This document shows, piece after piece, positions 1 through 8,302 of a DNA stretch of 36,362 nt. Under the pieces are notes generated by a model. The model was given only the letters and a program-made list of their open reading frames with translations, did not search any database and had not been told where the DNA came from. Each line of letters starts with the position of its first letter. Position 1 is the stretch's first letter. This DNA comes from AEGEAN-183 sp964342745 (GTDB lineage: Bacteria > Pseudomonadota > Gammaproteobacteria > Magnimaribacterales > Magnimaribacteraceae): NCBI GenBank assembly GCA_964342745.1, contig CAYFFW010000013.1:1-36362 (forward strand), read 5' to 3'. Made by a program: the position numbers and the translations under genes.

Positions 1-43
1 ATCCTTATAATCAAAATTTGCAAATAAACTTTAAAGGAAAATT

Positions 44-1237
44 ATGAGTGATCTTAAAACTTTTAGAGAAGAAACTAGAGATTGGATAGAAACAAACTGC
101 CCTCCCGAGATGAGGAAACCTGGTGATGTATGTTGGGGTGGAAGAAACCCAAGTTTCTCACATCCAGATCAGGAGATTTGGTTAGAAAAGATGGGTGATA
201 AAGGTTGGACCTGCCCTATGTGGCCAAGCGACTATGGAGGAGGAGGTTTAACTCATGAGGAAAATAAAGTACTTCAAGAAGAAATGTTTGCCGTTGGAGC
301 TAGACCTGCTCTAGCAAGTTTTGGGATATGGATGTTAGGACCTGCCCTACTTGAGTTTGCTTCACATGAACAAAAACTAGAACACATCCCCAATATAATA
401 AAAGGAAAGATTTGGTGGTGCCAAGGTTATAGTGAACCTGGATCAGGTTCTGATCTAGCAAGCCTTAGCACTAAAGCTGTTGAGGATGGGGAAAACTATA
501 TTGTAAATGGTCAAAAAATATGGACCTCCAATGCTAATTATGCAGACATGATTTTCTGCCTGGTTAGAACAGGACCTCAAGAACCTAAACACGACGGTAT
601 TAGCTTCCTTTTAATAGATATGGACCAACCAGGAGTTGAGGTTAAACCAATTAAACTTATAAGTGGAAAGTCTCCTTTTTGTGAAACCTTCTTTACAGAT
701 GCTTCTGCTCCTAAAACCAATCTAATTGGGGAGGTCAATAAAGGCTGGACTATTGCAAAAAGACTTCTACAACATGAGAGGTCAATGATATCTGGAATGG
801 GCTTAGCAACAGGTTCGGGTTCAGGACTTAAAAAGACTTCAGGAATGGCAGAGCTAGCTAAAAAATACGTAGGAATAGATGAAAATAATTGCCTAGATGA
901 TCCTATACTTAGAGCTAAGATTGCTAAGCATGATTTAAACTCTAGAGCTTTTGGTTTAACTCTTCAAAGAATGGCAGAAGACGCTAAAAAAGGAGGTCCA
1001 AGTGCTACAGCCTCCATGGGGAAATATTATGGCTCAGAGCAAAATAAACTAAGATATGAAATTATGCTTCAAGCAATGGGTAGCAAAGGTCTAGGATGGG
1101 AAGGTGAACCCTTTGCACCCGAAGAATTAGCTATTACGAGAGAATGGCTAAGATCAAAGGCTAATTCCATTGAGGGTGGAACTACAGAAATCAATTTAAA
1201 TGTTATTTCTAAGAGAGTTCTAAACCTTCCTGACTAG
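44..1237 (+). CDS. acyl-CoA dehydrogenase, possible catalytic subunit of a heteromeric pair
   Basis: Flavin-dependent alpha,beta-desaturation of an acyl-CoA thioester, acting in the cytoplasm. The 397-residue length fits the family. Visible family marks are YSEPGSGSDLASL (about residues 130-142, FAD/acyl-binding loop), WTSNANYADM (about 160-170) and the C-terminal IEGGTTEIN near 376-384. A Glu in the HER motif at residue 245 sits where isovaleryl- and long-chain-type dehydrogenases, and as I recall the ChsE4 steroid enzyme, carry their base; I infer it is catalytic. The start has AAAGGA 8 bases upstream, and a TATAAT-like hexamer lies at 6-11. The next gene, 25 bases downstream, is a second, different dehydrogenase. 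The substrate is unknown; steroid-like or branched acyl-CoA is possible. The family call is firm and the substrate is not. Confidence 0.93.
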   Translation: MSDLKTFREETRDWIETNCPPEMRKPGDVCWGGRNPSFSHPDQEIWLEKMGDKGWTCPMWPSDYGGGGLTHEENKVLQEEMFAVGARPALASFGIWMLGPALLEFASHEQKLEHIPNIIKGKIWWCQGYSEPGSGSDLASLSTKAVEDGENYIVNGQKIWTSNANYADMIFCLVRTGPQEPKHDGISFLLIDMDQPGVEVKPIKLISGKSPFCETFFTDASAPKTNLIGEVNKGWTIAKRLLQHERSMISGMGLATGSGSGLKKTSGMAELAKKYVGIDENNCLDDPILRAKIAKHDLNSRAFGLTLQRMAEDAKKGGPSATASMGKYYGSEQNKLRYEIMLQAMGSKGLGWEGEPFAPEELAITREWLRSKANSIEGGTTEINLNVISKRVLNLPD

Positions 1238-1262
1238 AATCCAAATATAAAAGGAGAAAAAA

Positions 1263-2402
1263 ATGGCTTTATTGTTTAATGAAGAACAACAATATCTAAA
1301 AGATACGGCTAAGGAGTTCGTTCAAAAAAATGCACCAATAAGTCACTTTAGAGAATTAAGAGACTCTGAAGATAAATTAGGTTATAGCAAGAATCTTTGG
1401 AAGCAGATGGCGGAATTAGGGTGGGCAGGAATTTTAATACCTGAAGAATATGGAGGTTCTGATTTTGGAATGATGGGGCTTGGAGGAATTCTAGAAGAAA
1501 CAGGAAGATGTCTAGTGCCCTCACCTTTATTTGCTACAGCACTTCTCGGAGCAAGTTTAATCAAGTTAGGAGGAAATAAAGAACAAAAAGAAGATCTGCT
1601 AACCAAAATAAGTAAAGGAGAGTTAACCACTGCCTTTGCTCTTGAAGAAGGCCCTAGACATGAACCAAATAAAATATCTACTTCAGCTAAAAAGAAAGGG
1701 GGAAACTTCATATTAAATGGAGAAAAAACTTTTGTTTTAGATGGGCATAGTGCCGATTTGATTATATTGGCTGCAAGAACTTCTGGAGAAAATAAAGATA
1801 AGTCTGGAATAAGTTTATTTTTAATTCAACCTGATCTTAAGGGTTTAGAGGTAAAAAGAACACTTATGGTTGATAGTCGGAACGCTTCTCAGGTTAATTT
1901 AAATAAGGTAGAAGTTTCAGAAACTAATCTTCTAGGAGATCTAGATGCAGGATTTCCTCTAATAGAAGAGGTCCTAGAAAGAGCACAAATAGGTATAGCT
2001 GCAGAAATGCTCGGTAATACTATAGAAGCATTTGATAGAACGCTTGAATACATAAAAGAGAGAAAGCAATTTGGTTCGGTTATCGGTTCTTTTCAAGCAT
2101 TACAACATAGAGCTGCAACCATGTTTGCAGAAATAGAGCTATCTAAATCTTCAGTAATGGGAGCTTTAAATGCCATTGATGAGAATTCTAATGATAAAGC
2201 GCGTTTTGCTAGTCTAGCAAAGTTTAAGGCAGGAGAGACTTTGCACCTTGTAAGCAGTGAAGCTGTTCAAATGCATGGAGGTGTCGGAGTAACAGATGAA
2301 TTTGATATAGGATTTTTCTTAAAAAGATCTAGGGTTGCTGAGCAAATTTTTGGCTCCTCGGATTACCATCTAGATAGGTACGCTTCTTTGAGTGAGTACT
2401 GA
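1263..2402 (+). CDS. acyl-CoA dehydrogenase, probable partner subunit
   Basis: Second acyl-CoA dehydrogenase of 379 residues, clearly different in sequence from its upstream neighbour. It has the usual C-terminal helical block (RKQFGSVIGSFQALQHR, then MHGGVGVTDEFDIGFFLKR). At the C-terminal end the usual Y-E-G-T or G-G-T-x-E-I motif is replaced by IFGSSDYH. The FAD loop around 128-140 (ALEEGPRHEP) also departs from the common TEPxxGSD form. Such loss is typical of the non-catalytic partner in alpha2beta2 dehydrogenases such as ChsE4-ChsE5 of Mycobacterium. However, an LER motif remains at the helix position of a possible base, so self-sufficient activity is not excluded. AAGGAG at 1251-1256 supports the start. 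It is very likely co-transcribed with the gene 25 bases upstream. Confidence 0.9.
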   Translation: MALLFNEEQQYLKDTAKEFVQKNAPISHFRELRDSEDKLGYSKNLWKQMAELGWAGILIPEEYGGSDFGMMGLGGILEETGRCLVPSPLFATALLGASLIKLGGNKEQKEDLLTKISKGELTTAFALEEGPRHEPNKISTSAKKKGGNFILNGEKTFVLDGHSADLIILAARTSGENKDKSGISLFLIQPDLKGLEVKRTLMVDSRNASQVNLNKVEVSETNLLGDLDAGFPLIEEVLERAQIGIAAEMLGNTIEAFDRTLEYIKERKQFGSVIGSFQALQHRAATMFAEIELSKSSVMGALNAIDENSNDKARFASLAKFKAGETLHLVSSEAVQMHGGVGVTDEFDIGFFLKRSRVAEQIFGSSDYHLDRYASLSEY

Positions 2403-2419
2403 ACCTTAAAAAAATTAGT

Positions 2420-3289
2420 ATGCAAAGTTTGGTTGGAATAGCATCCCTTTTCTGCCTAACAGCTAATATGATTTTCTGGAGTAGCTTACTTCTATTATCA
2501 GGGTTACTTAGATTGATTATTCCTTTGCAAGTCTGGAAAAAATTGTGGACTTCTATAACTATATTTATTGGCGAAACTTGTATTTCATTTAATAATGCTT
2601 GGATAACAATTCTTCACCGCCCTACTATCCAAATTGAAGGCATCGAATGTATGAAAAAAGATCATTGGTACATTGCTACCTCCAATCATCAATCTTGGGG
2701 TGATATTTTTGTATTACAAAAAATAACAAATAGAAAAGTCCCTCTACTAAGGTTCTTTATGAAAGATGTACTTAAATGGATACCCATAGTCAGTATTGTT
2801 GGTTGGGCCTTAGATATGCCTTTTTTAAAGAGATACAGCAGAGAAGAGATAGAAAGAAACCCAGAACTAAGAGGGAAGGATTTTGAAAAAATGAAAAAAT
2901 CTTTTGGAAGATTAGAAAGCAATCCAGGAACTGTTTTTAGTTTTGCAGAAGGGACAAGATTTACAGTTAAGAAACATATAGATCAAAATTCTTGTTTTAA
3001 AAATGTTTTAGAACCAAAAGCTGGAGGAATAGGTGTAGCTCTTTCTACAATGCCATTTATATCTTCTCTTCTTGATTTCAGTATTAGTTATAACTCTGAG
3101 TCAAAAAGCTTTTGGGATTTTCTTTGCGGAAGGATGTCAAACATGAGCGTAAAAGTTAAGTCAGTTGAAATCCCAGAAAATTTAAAAAATAGAGACTACT
3201 CAATTGATAAGAAATTTAGAAAAGAATTAAAGGAATGGCTTTACCTTATCTGGGAAAATAAAGATCAATTTCTCGAAAGTAAATCTTAG
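2420..3289 (+). CDS. lysophospholipid acyltransferase family protein (PlsC/YihG type)
   Basis: Membrane-bound transfer of an acyl chain to a lysophospholipid or related acceptor. The 289-residue protein has a hydrophobic N-terminus (about 5-55). It carries the acyltransferase block I HX4D motif in NHQSWGD (His90, Asp95) and the block III motif EGTR at 177-180. The arrangement resembles E. coli YihG, a poorly defined PlsC homologue. The gene starts 17 bases after the dehydrogenase stop with no obvious Shine-Dalgarno, so it probably depends on upstream translation. Its stop overlaps the stop of the convergent LLM gene by 4 bases (3286-3289). The acyl acceptor cannot be read from the sequence; family membership is firm. 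Confidence 0.88.
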   Translation: MQSLVGIASLFCLTANMIFWSSLLLLSGLLRLIIPLQVWKKLWTSITIFIGETCISFNNAWITILHRPTIQIEGIECMKKDHWYIATSNHQSWGDIFVLQKITNRKVPLLRFFMKDVLKWIPIVSIVGWALDMPFLKRYSREEIERNPELRGKDFEKMKKSFGRLESNPGTVFSFAEGTRFTVKKHIDQNSCFKNVLEPKAGGIGVALSTMPFISSLLDFSISYNSESKSFWDFLCGRMSNMSVKVKSVEIPENLKNRDYSIDKKFRKELKEWLYLIWENKDQFLESKS

Positions 3290-4296
3290 TCTCTTAAAGC
3301 TTGTATAACTTGAGGAGCAAGGCCTTCTTCTGCAGAATAAAAGGCAGGAGTTATTCTATCTCCTTGATCGCCATAACGATTCTTTATTTCTTTAGCAGCA
3401 GATTTAGGATCTTCTGAAACAACTGCAACCGTATTCAGAAGTTCATCATCAATTAATTCAGCCATCTCTTTCCATTTTCCTTCTTTTGATAACAAATTTA
3501 ATCTTCCTTGTAAGTCTCCATATCCATGTGAATCTAAAACTCCTTTATATGCTGGGGTTGAACCGTAAAAAGCTATTTGACTTTTACAAGCCTTAACAGC
3601 TTTACTGAAGGATTCTTCTGTTAAACCAGTGGCAGTCATAACACTGATAGAAAAATCAAAATCACCTCGGGTCTTCCCAACAGAAGATAAACCTTCTTCC
3701 ACTATGGGAAGAGTTGTCTCCTTCATGTATTTAGGAGTATGAAAGGGGTGAACCAATAACCCATCAGCTGACTCTGCTACAGATTTTGTCATTAAGGGTC
3801 CAACTGCAGCAACATAAATCTTAGGCATACCATGAGGATTTGGCCCTGGATTAAAGAAAGGTGTCATTAAAGAGTGTGTATAGAACTCTCCTTTAAAATT
3901 TAAAGGCGATTGATTTTGCCAACTATCCCAGATTGCTCTTATTGCCTCTATAAGTTCCTTCATTCTGGCAGCTGGATTAGACCAAGGCATAGAAAATCTC
4001 TTAGTAATATGAGGTTTAATTTGAGAACCTAGTCCCAAAATAAATCTTCCTTCTGATAATTTATGTAAGTCGTAACCTAAATTTGCTAGGGTCATAGGAT
4101 TTCTAGCAAAAGCAACTGCTATAGCAGTTACCAATTCTATCTTTTCAGTCTCTATAGCAGCAGTAACAAGAGGTAAAAATGGATCATGAGAAGTTTCAGC
4201 TGTAAAAGCCCCATCATAGCCCGCCTCTTCTAATGCTTTAGTTGCTTTACCTGATTCTCGTGGATCATAAGTTGGTATCCCAGCATCTATTTTCAT
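3286..4296 (-). CDS. LLM class (luciferase-like) oxidoreductase, F420-dependent-type subfamily
   Basis: A 336-residue TIM-barrel flavin-type oxidoreductase. The N-terminus (MKIDAGIPTYDPRES), the GYDGAFTAETSHDPF segment near 27-41 and GRFILGLGSQIKPHI near 83-97 are typical of the luciferase-like monooxygenase fold. They most resemble the TIGR03617-type group usually annotated F420-dependent. Whether this organism makes F420 or uses FMN cannot be told here. AGGAGAA lies just before the start and overlaps the stop of the upstream sulfotransferase gene (9-base gap), so the two are co-transcribed and probably translationally coupled. The reaction and substrate are unknown. Confidence 0.85.
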   Translation of the reverse strand: MKIDAGIPTYDPRESGKATKALEEAGYDGAFTAETSHDPFLPLVTAAIETEKIELVTAIAVAFARNPMTLANLGYDLHKLSEGRFILGLGSQIKPHITKRFSMPWSNPAARMKELIEAIRAIWDSWQNQSPLNFKGEFYTHSLMTPFFNPGPNPHGMPKIYVAAVGPLMTKSVAESADGLLVHPFHTPKYMKETTLPIVEEGLSSVGKTRGDFDFSISVMTATGLTEESFSKAVKACKSQIAFYGSTPAYKGVLDSHGYGDLQGRLNLLSKEGKWKEMAELIDDELLNTVAVVSEDPKSAAKEIKNRYGDQGDRITPAFYSAEEGLAPQVIQALRD

Positions 4297-4305
4297 AAAA
4301 TTCTC

Positions 4306-5886
4306 CTAAGAGTTTAATATATTCATTAAAGGTTTAAGTTCTTCCTTATATCTTTCGCCCAGTTTAATTGAAGATGTATATATAGGTCTTCTAACTTGTA
4401 CTGAACTAGCAGTTTTATTATTTCTATTGGTCTTGTGAAAGTCTAAACACTCATCTTCCCAATCTAAACTACAATAATCTAACATATTAGATGTTACTTC
4501 TTTCTGATTTCTAGTCAGTTCTTCATAGTTTAAACAGAACATATGATCTCCAAGCAAAGATTTCCACTGGTTTGTGATTTCCCTATAAGACATGTAATAG
4601 TTTCCAAGTTCTTCTAGATTATAAGCATAACTATTACCTACACCGAACTTTTGCTTATAAATTGATAGACAGTTATCTAACGGGTCTCTTTCGCAAAGAA
4701 TTATTTTAGATTTAGGTAAGCTTAATTTGATTAATGGTATATACATAAAATTATATGGCATCTTGTCCACGAAAAAAGAAGATCCTCTCCTAATTTCTGA
4801 AATCATTTCTTCATAAACCTTTCCTACTTCAGGTATTAGATCTAAAGAGTGTAGGCTAAAATTCTTAGGAAATTTTTTTCCTTCGGTTTCATAATAGAGC
4901 TTATCAATTGATTTTCTAAAATGCCTCAACTCTCCAGCTCCAAACACTTTAGAATGGCTTGCTAAAATCTGTTCTACTAAAGAAGTTCCAGATCTTGGCA
5001 TACCTAAAACAAAGATAATCCCTTCTCCTAATAAGCTACTCTTTTGATTATTTTGGTAGAATTCTCTAGAAAAAGACTCCTTTACCAACCTAAAGTAGTT
5101 ATTAGAGCTTTCAGTAGAGAAATCTACACCTTCTCTTGCAAGATCATTGCCTTCAGAAAGAAATTTAAAAGACTCTTGATAATTACCTAATTCCTCTAAA
5201 GCTTTAGATAAAGCAAAAGAAAGGTTCATTCTGTCTTCACTAGATAAATCCTTCTGCTTGAGTAATCCTTTCATCTGACTTAAGTGATCTTTATCTTCAG
5301 AATAGTCAATCATAGAGCTGAGATGTCTATGAGCCATTCCCCATTGGGGGTTTAACTCCAAAGCCTTAAAACATGTGCTTTTAGAATCCTCAAATCTTCC
5401 AAGGACTTTTAAAGCCAGACTATAGTACATTACAGAATTTGCATGATTGGGGTTTAACGAAATTGCTCTTTGGTAAACCTCTAAAGACTGCTCAACATTT
5501 CCTAGGTTTCTCATAGCATTAGCTTGATTGAACAAGGCGTTAACATTCTCTCCATCCTCCTCAACTGCTTTAGTTAAATAGTTCAGAGCATTCTTTTGAT
5601 CATCAAGCTTTAGATAACTAACCCCAATATTATTTAGATATCTAGACTTTCTAAAACTAGATTCTGCATCTACTACAGCCTTAAAAAAATATACAAAGGC
5701 ATCGTGATAAAGTCCTTGGCCAGATAGGGCTGCTCCTAGAAAATTCTGTACCTCTGGGTTGTTCCTATATAAGTCTAGAAGAATTCTGCTCTCCTCCTCC
5801 AATCTAGAAAAATCCTTTTGACCGTGAAGCTTATTTAGCCTAGCTATTTCTGTTTTATCAGGTTTTTTTTGTTTATGTTGTTCCAT
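4306..5886 (-). CDS. TPR-containing sulfotransferase
   Basis: Predicted PAPS-dependent sulfotransferase of 526 residues with an N-terminal tetratricopeptide domain. Roughly 40-250 is a run of TPR helices, for example YLNNIGVSYLKLDDQKNALNY and ALFNQANAMRNLGNVEQSLEV. The sulfotransferase domain begins near 288. It holds the 5'-phosphosulfate loop GMPRSGTSLVEQ (295-306), and the 3'-phosphate-binding segment ILCERDPLDNCLSIY (396-410). No signal peptide or membrane segment is seen, so it is probably cytoplasmic. In this family the TPR part is thought to recruit the acceptor, which is unknown here. The gene leads a two-gene unit with the LLM oxidoreductase. The Shine-Dalgarno is weak (GAAGAT). Confidence 0.88.
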   Translation of the reverse strand: MEQHKQKKPDKTEIARLNKLHGQKDFSRLEEESRILLDLYRNNPEVQNFLGAALSGQGLYHDAFVYFFKAVVDAESSFRKSRYLNNIGVSYLKLDDQKNALNYLTKAVEEDGENVNALFNQANAMRNLGNVEQSLEVYQRAISLNPNHANSVMYYSLALKVLGRFEDSKSTCFKALELNPQWGMAHRHLSSMIDYSEDKDHLSQMKGLLKQKDLSSEDRMNLSFALSKALEELGNYQESFKFLSEGNDLAREGVDFSTESSNNYFRLVKESFSREFYQNNQKSSLLGEGIIFVLGMPRSGTSLVEQILASHSKVFGAGELRHFRKSIDKLYYETEGKKFPKNFSLHSLDLIPEVGKVYEEMISEIRRGSSFFVDKMPYNFMYIPLIKLSLPKSKIILCERDPLDNCLSIYKQKFGVGNSYAYNLEELGNYYMSYREITNQWKSLLGDHMFCLNYEELTRNQKEVTSNMLDYCSLDWEDECLDFHKTNRNNKTASSVQVRRPIYTSSIKLGERYKEELKPLMNILNS

Positions 5887-5921
5887 TATCTTCTACTAAA
5901 ACTTATCATTACTCGAATAAA

Positions 5922-5927
5922 AGGAGG
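5922..5927 (+). promoter_or_regulatory. ribosome binding site that fixes a TTG start
   Basis: AGGAGG, a full match to the anti-Shine-Dalgarno core, ends 6 bases before the TTG at 5934. It decides the start of the yfcG-like gene. The protein read from that TTG begins exactly as E. coli YfcG does (MIDLYxAPTPNG). Confidence 0.85.
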
Positions 5928-5933
5928 ATTACA

Positions 5934-6665
5934 TTGATTGATTTGTACTACGCCCCAACACCAAATGGTTGGAAAATTACGATAATGCTAGAGGAATGCA
6001 AGCTTCCTTACAAGGTTATACCGATGAATTTAGGTAAAGGGGACCAATTTGAAGAAGATTTTTTGGAGATTTCACCGAATAACAGAATGCCCGCAATAAT
6101 TGATCATAAGGGTCCGAATAACAAAAAAATAAGTGTTTTTGAGTCTGGAGCCATACTTATTTATCTTGCTGAGAAATCGGGAATGTTCTTACCTCATGAC
6201 TCTTTAGAAAGAACAAGGGTATTGGAGTGGTTGTTTTGGCAGGTAGGCGGTCTTGGACCTATGGCAGGTCAAGTTAGTCACTTTATAAACTATGCACCTA
6301 ATTTTCCTGGAGATCATACTTATTCAGAGAAGCGTTACAAAAATGAATATGACAGGTTGTTGGGAGTAATGAATAATATTTTAGAGAAGAAGGAATATCT
6401 AGCTGGAGACTATTCAATTGCAGATATGGCTTCATTCCCCTGGATAACTGCATACAAAAGATATGGTGTTAATTTAGACAAATTTAAAAATCTTAGAAGA
6501 TGGTTTGACGATCTAAAAAATAGACCCGCTGTAAGAAAAGGCATGGATGTAGGTAAGGAAGCAAGAAATTTTGGGGAAAAAACAAGTAAAGAAAGCTTAA
6601 AAATGATGTTTCAACAAGATTCAGAAACAATTAACAAGGTTACTAAGGAAAAAAAGAAAAAATGA
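5934..6665 (+). CDS. yfcG: glutathione S-transferase family disulfide-bond oxidoreductase, YfcG-like
   Basis: Nu-class GST (243 residues) expected to reduce disulfides using glutathione. The N-terminal thioredoxin-like domain starts MIDLYYAPTPNGWKIT and keeps Thr9 and Asn11, which replace a catalytic Cys/Ser in YfcG. Further shared stretches are ISPNNRMPAIIDH, FESGAILIYLAEKSG, and LEWLFWQVGGLGPMAGQ in the alpha-helical domain. The start codon is TTG, set by a perfect Shine-Dalgarno. The C-terminus runs past the usual YfcG end into a lysine-rich tail (KEKKKK). The stop overlaps the start of the next gene (ATGA), so translation is coupled to the prolyl hydroxylase-like gene. The call is strong by recalled similarity to E. 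coli YfcG. Confidence 0.88.
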   Translation: MIDLYYAPTPNGWKITIMLEECKLPYKVIPMNLGKGDQFEEDFLEISPNNRMPAIIDHKGPNNKKISVFESGAILIYLAEKSGMFLPHDSLERTRVLEWLFWQVGGLGPMAGQVSHFINYAPNFPGDHTYSEKRYKNEYDRLLGVMNNILEKKEYLAGDYSIADMASFPWITAYKRYGVNLDKFKNLRRWFDDLKNRPAVRKGMDVGKEARNFGEKTSKESLKMMFQQDSETINKVTKEKKKK

Positions 6666-7303
6666 AATTAGAAGTGGCAAACTTTAATATCGAGATGCTT
6701 CATCATGATCCAATAGTTTACGTAGTAGAAGGGTTTTTGACGGACAATGAATGTGACCATCTAAAAGATGTAGCTTCTAAAAATATGAAAAGATCTTTAG
6801 TAAGTGGCTTTGATAAAGAGAAAAACAAACGAGGTATATTAGACAATAGAAGAACAAGTAGCCATTCTTGGATACAGCACAACCATGATCATATAACTAT
6901 GGATCTAGCCACTAGAATTTCTGAGCTTGTTCAACTACCTGTGAGCCATGCTGAAGCTTATCAGGTTCTGCATTATGTTGATTCTCAAGAGTATCAAGCG
7001 CATTACGATACTTTCGATCCATCTAATAAAGAATTTGCTCACTATTTAAAAAATGGTGGGCAAAGAATAATTACTGCTATTGCCTATTTAAATAATGTTG
7101 AAAAAGGTGGAGAAACAAGCTTTCCAAATATAGAAAAAATAATAACGCCAAAGAAAGGAAAAATAGTTGTTTTTCATAATTGCTATAAAGGAACTGATAA
7201 GCCCCACCCCGATTCTTTTCATGGAGCCTTGCCAGTTCTAGAGGGCGAAAAATGGGCTTTTAATCTCTGGTTTAGAAAAGAACCTAGATCTCAAGATAAA
7301 TGA
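6662..7303 (+). CDS. 2-oxoglutarate/Fe(II) dioxygenase, prolyl 4-hydroxylase-like
   Basis: Soluble 213-residue member of the P4Hc double-stranded beta-helix family. It should couple decarboxylation of 2-oxoglutarate to hydroxylation of an unknown target. The iron facial triad is visible as His114 and Asp116 (HYD) and His187 (SFHGAL). Lys197 (EKWAFNLWFR) is placed to bind the 2-oxoglutarate carboxylate. GGETSFPN (149-156) is also typical. No signal peptide is seen, so it is cytoplasmic. The start overlaps the yfcG stop and the stop overlaps the next start, both as ATGA. A related Pseudomonas enzyme (PPHD) hydroxylates a prolyl residue in EF-Tu; the same target here is only a guess. Confidence 0.87.
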   Translation: MKLEVANFNIEMLHHDPIVYVVEGFLTDNECDHLKDVASKNMKRSLVSGFDKEKNKRGILDNRRTSSHSWIQHNHDHITMDLATRISELVQLPVSHAEAYQVLHYVDSQEYQAHYDTFDPSNKEFAHYLKNGGQRIITAIAYLNNVEKGGETSFPNIEKIITPKKGKIVVFHNCYKGTDKPHPDSFHGALPVLEGEKWAFNLWFRKEPRSQDK

Positions 7304-8301
7304 AGACATCCAAAGCTCTAATATGCGAATTTTTATCTGATGATCTTTCAGGAGTTGTATTAAAGAAAATTAATTTACCCAAAATATCTACTAATGAAAT
7401 TTTAGTAGAAGTTAAAGCTGCTTCGGTTAACTTTCCTGATTTATTAATGACTAAAGGTAAATATCAACATAAACCTGACCTTCCTTTTGTTTTAGGAATG
7501 GAAGGTTCTGGGGTAGTTAGAGAAATTGGATCTAAAGTTTCAAAATTTGTAGAAGGAGATGAGATTACATTTGGTTCTTGGGGAAATGGTGCTTTTTCTA
7601 ATTTTGTTGTGGTTCCTGAGAATGGGCCTCAGATTAAATCTAAAGCACTAAGTTTTGAAGAGGCTGCTTCATTCCAAACCGCATATCTAACTGCTTATGT
7701 TTCTTTGGAGAGAAGGGGTGAGCTTAAACCTGGAGAAAATCTACTAGTTCATGGAGCTACAGGCGGGGTTGGAATGGCTGCTGTTCAATTAGGGAAAAGA
7801 ATGGGAGCTAATGTAATAGCTACAGGGACTTCAATTGAAAAATTGGAAAAGACTTTAGATTGGGGAGCCTCCAAATATCTATTGACTCACAAACAAGAAA
7901 AAGTAGCTTTTAGAGAAGAAGTAAAGAGTTTAACGAACGGGAAAGGTGCAGACGTGATATATGACCCTGTTGGTGGGGATGTTTTTGATGAATCGATAAG
8001 GTGTATAAATTGGGGTGGAAGAATTTTAATAGTAGGCTTTACAAGCGGAAGAATACCTTCTGCTCCTGTAAATATGCCTTTAATCAAAGGCTTCTCAATC
8101 GTAGGAGTTCGTGCAGGGGAATTTGGAAGAAGAGACCCTGTTAAAGGCAAGGAGAATATTGAAGCGATAAAAAAACTTGCAGATGAAGGAATTCTAAAAC
8201 CTCACATATGTAAGACTTTTAAACTTGAGGAAGCTAAAAAGGCAATAGAATATTTATCTGAAAGAAAGCTAGTAGGCAAAGTGGCTATTACTATGGAATA
8301 A
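7300..8301 (+). CDS. NADPH:quinone oxidoreductase-like medium-chain dehydrogenase/reductase
   Basis: A zinc-independent MDR enzyme of 333 residues, expected to reduce quinones or enones with NADPH. The N-terminal GroES-like part includes the SVNFPDLLMTKGKYQ segment (42-56). The Rossmann nucleotide-binding loop is HGATGGVGMAAVQLG (151-165). The typical C-terminus ends EYLSERKLVGKVAI. The zinc-ligand cysteines of alcohol dehydrogenases are absent. It is the third gene of the coupled operon after the YfcG-like and prolyl hydroxylase-like genes (ATGA overlap at 7300). One base separates its stop from the convergent HCCA-isomerase-like gene. The substrate is not deducible; a role in handling electrophiles or redox stress would fit the GST neighbour. 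Confidence 0.87.
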   Translation: MKTSKALICEFLSDDLSGVVLKKINLPKISTNEILVEVKAASVNFPDLLMTKGKYQHKPDLPFVLGMEGSGVVREIGSKVSKFVEGDEITFGSWGNGAFSNFVVVPENGPQIKSKALSFEEAASFQTAYLTAYVSLERRGELKPGENLLVHGATGGVGMAAVQLGKRMGANVIATGTSIEKLEKTLDWGASKYLLTHKQEKVAFREEVKSLTNGKGADVIYDPVGGDVFDESIRCINWGGRILIVGFTSGRIPSAPVNMPLIKGFSIVGVRAGEFGRRDPVKGKENIEAIKKLADEGILKPHICKTFKLEEAKKAIEYLSERKLVGKVAITME

Positions 8302-8302
8302 T

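Noticed and set aside
1382..1711. Minus-strand frame of 109 codons within the second acyl-CoA dehydrogenase
   Set aside because: It lies wholly inside a gene with clear family motifs, and its product has no recognisable feature.
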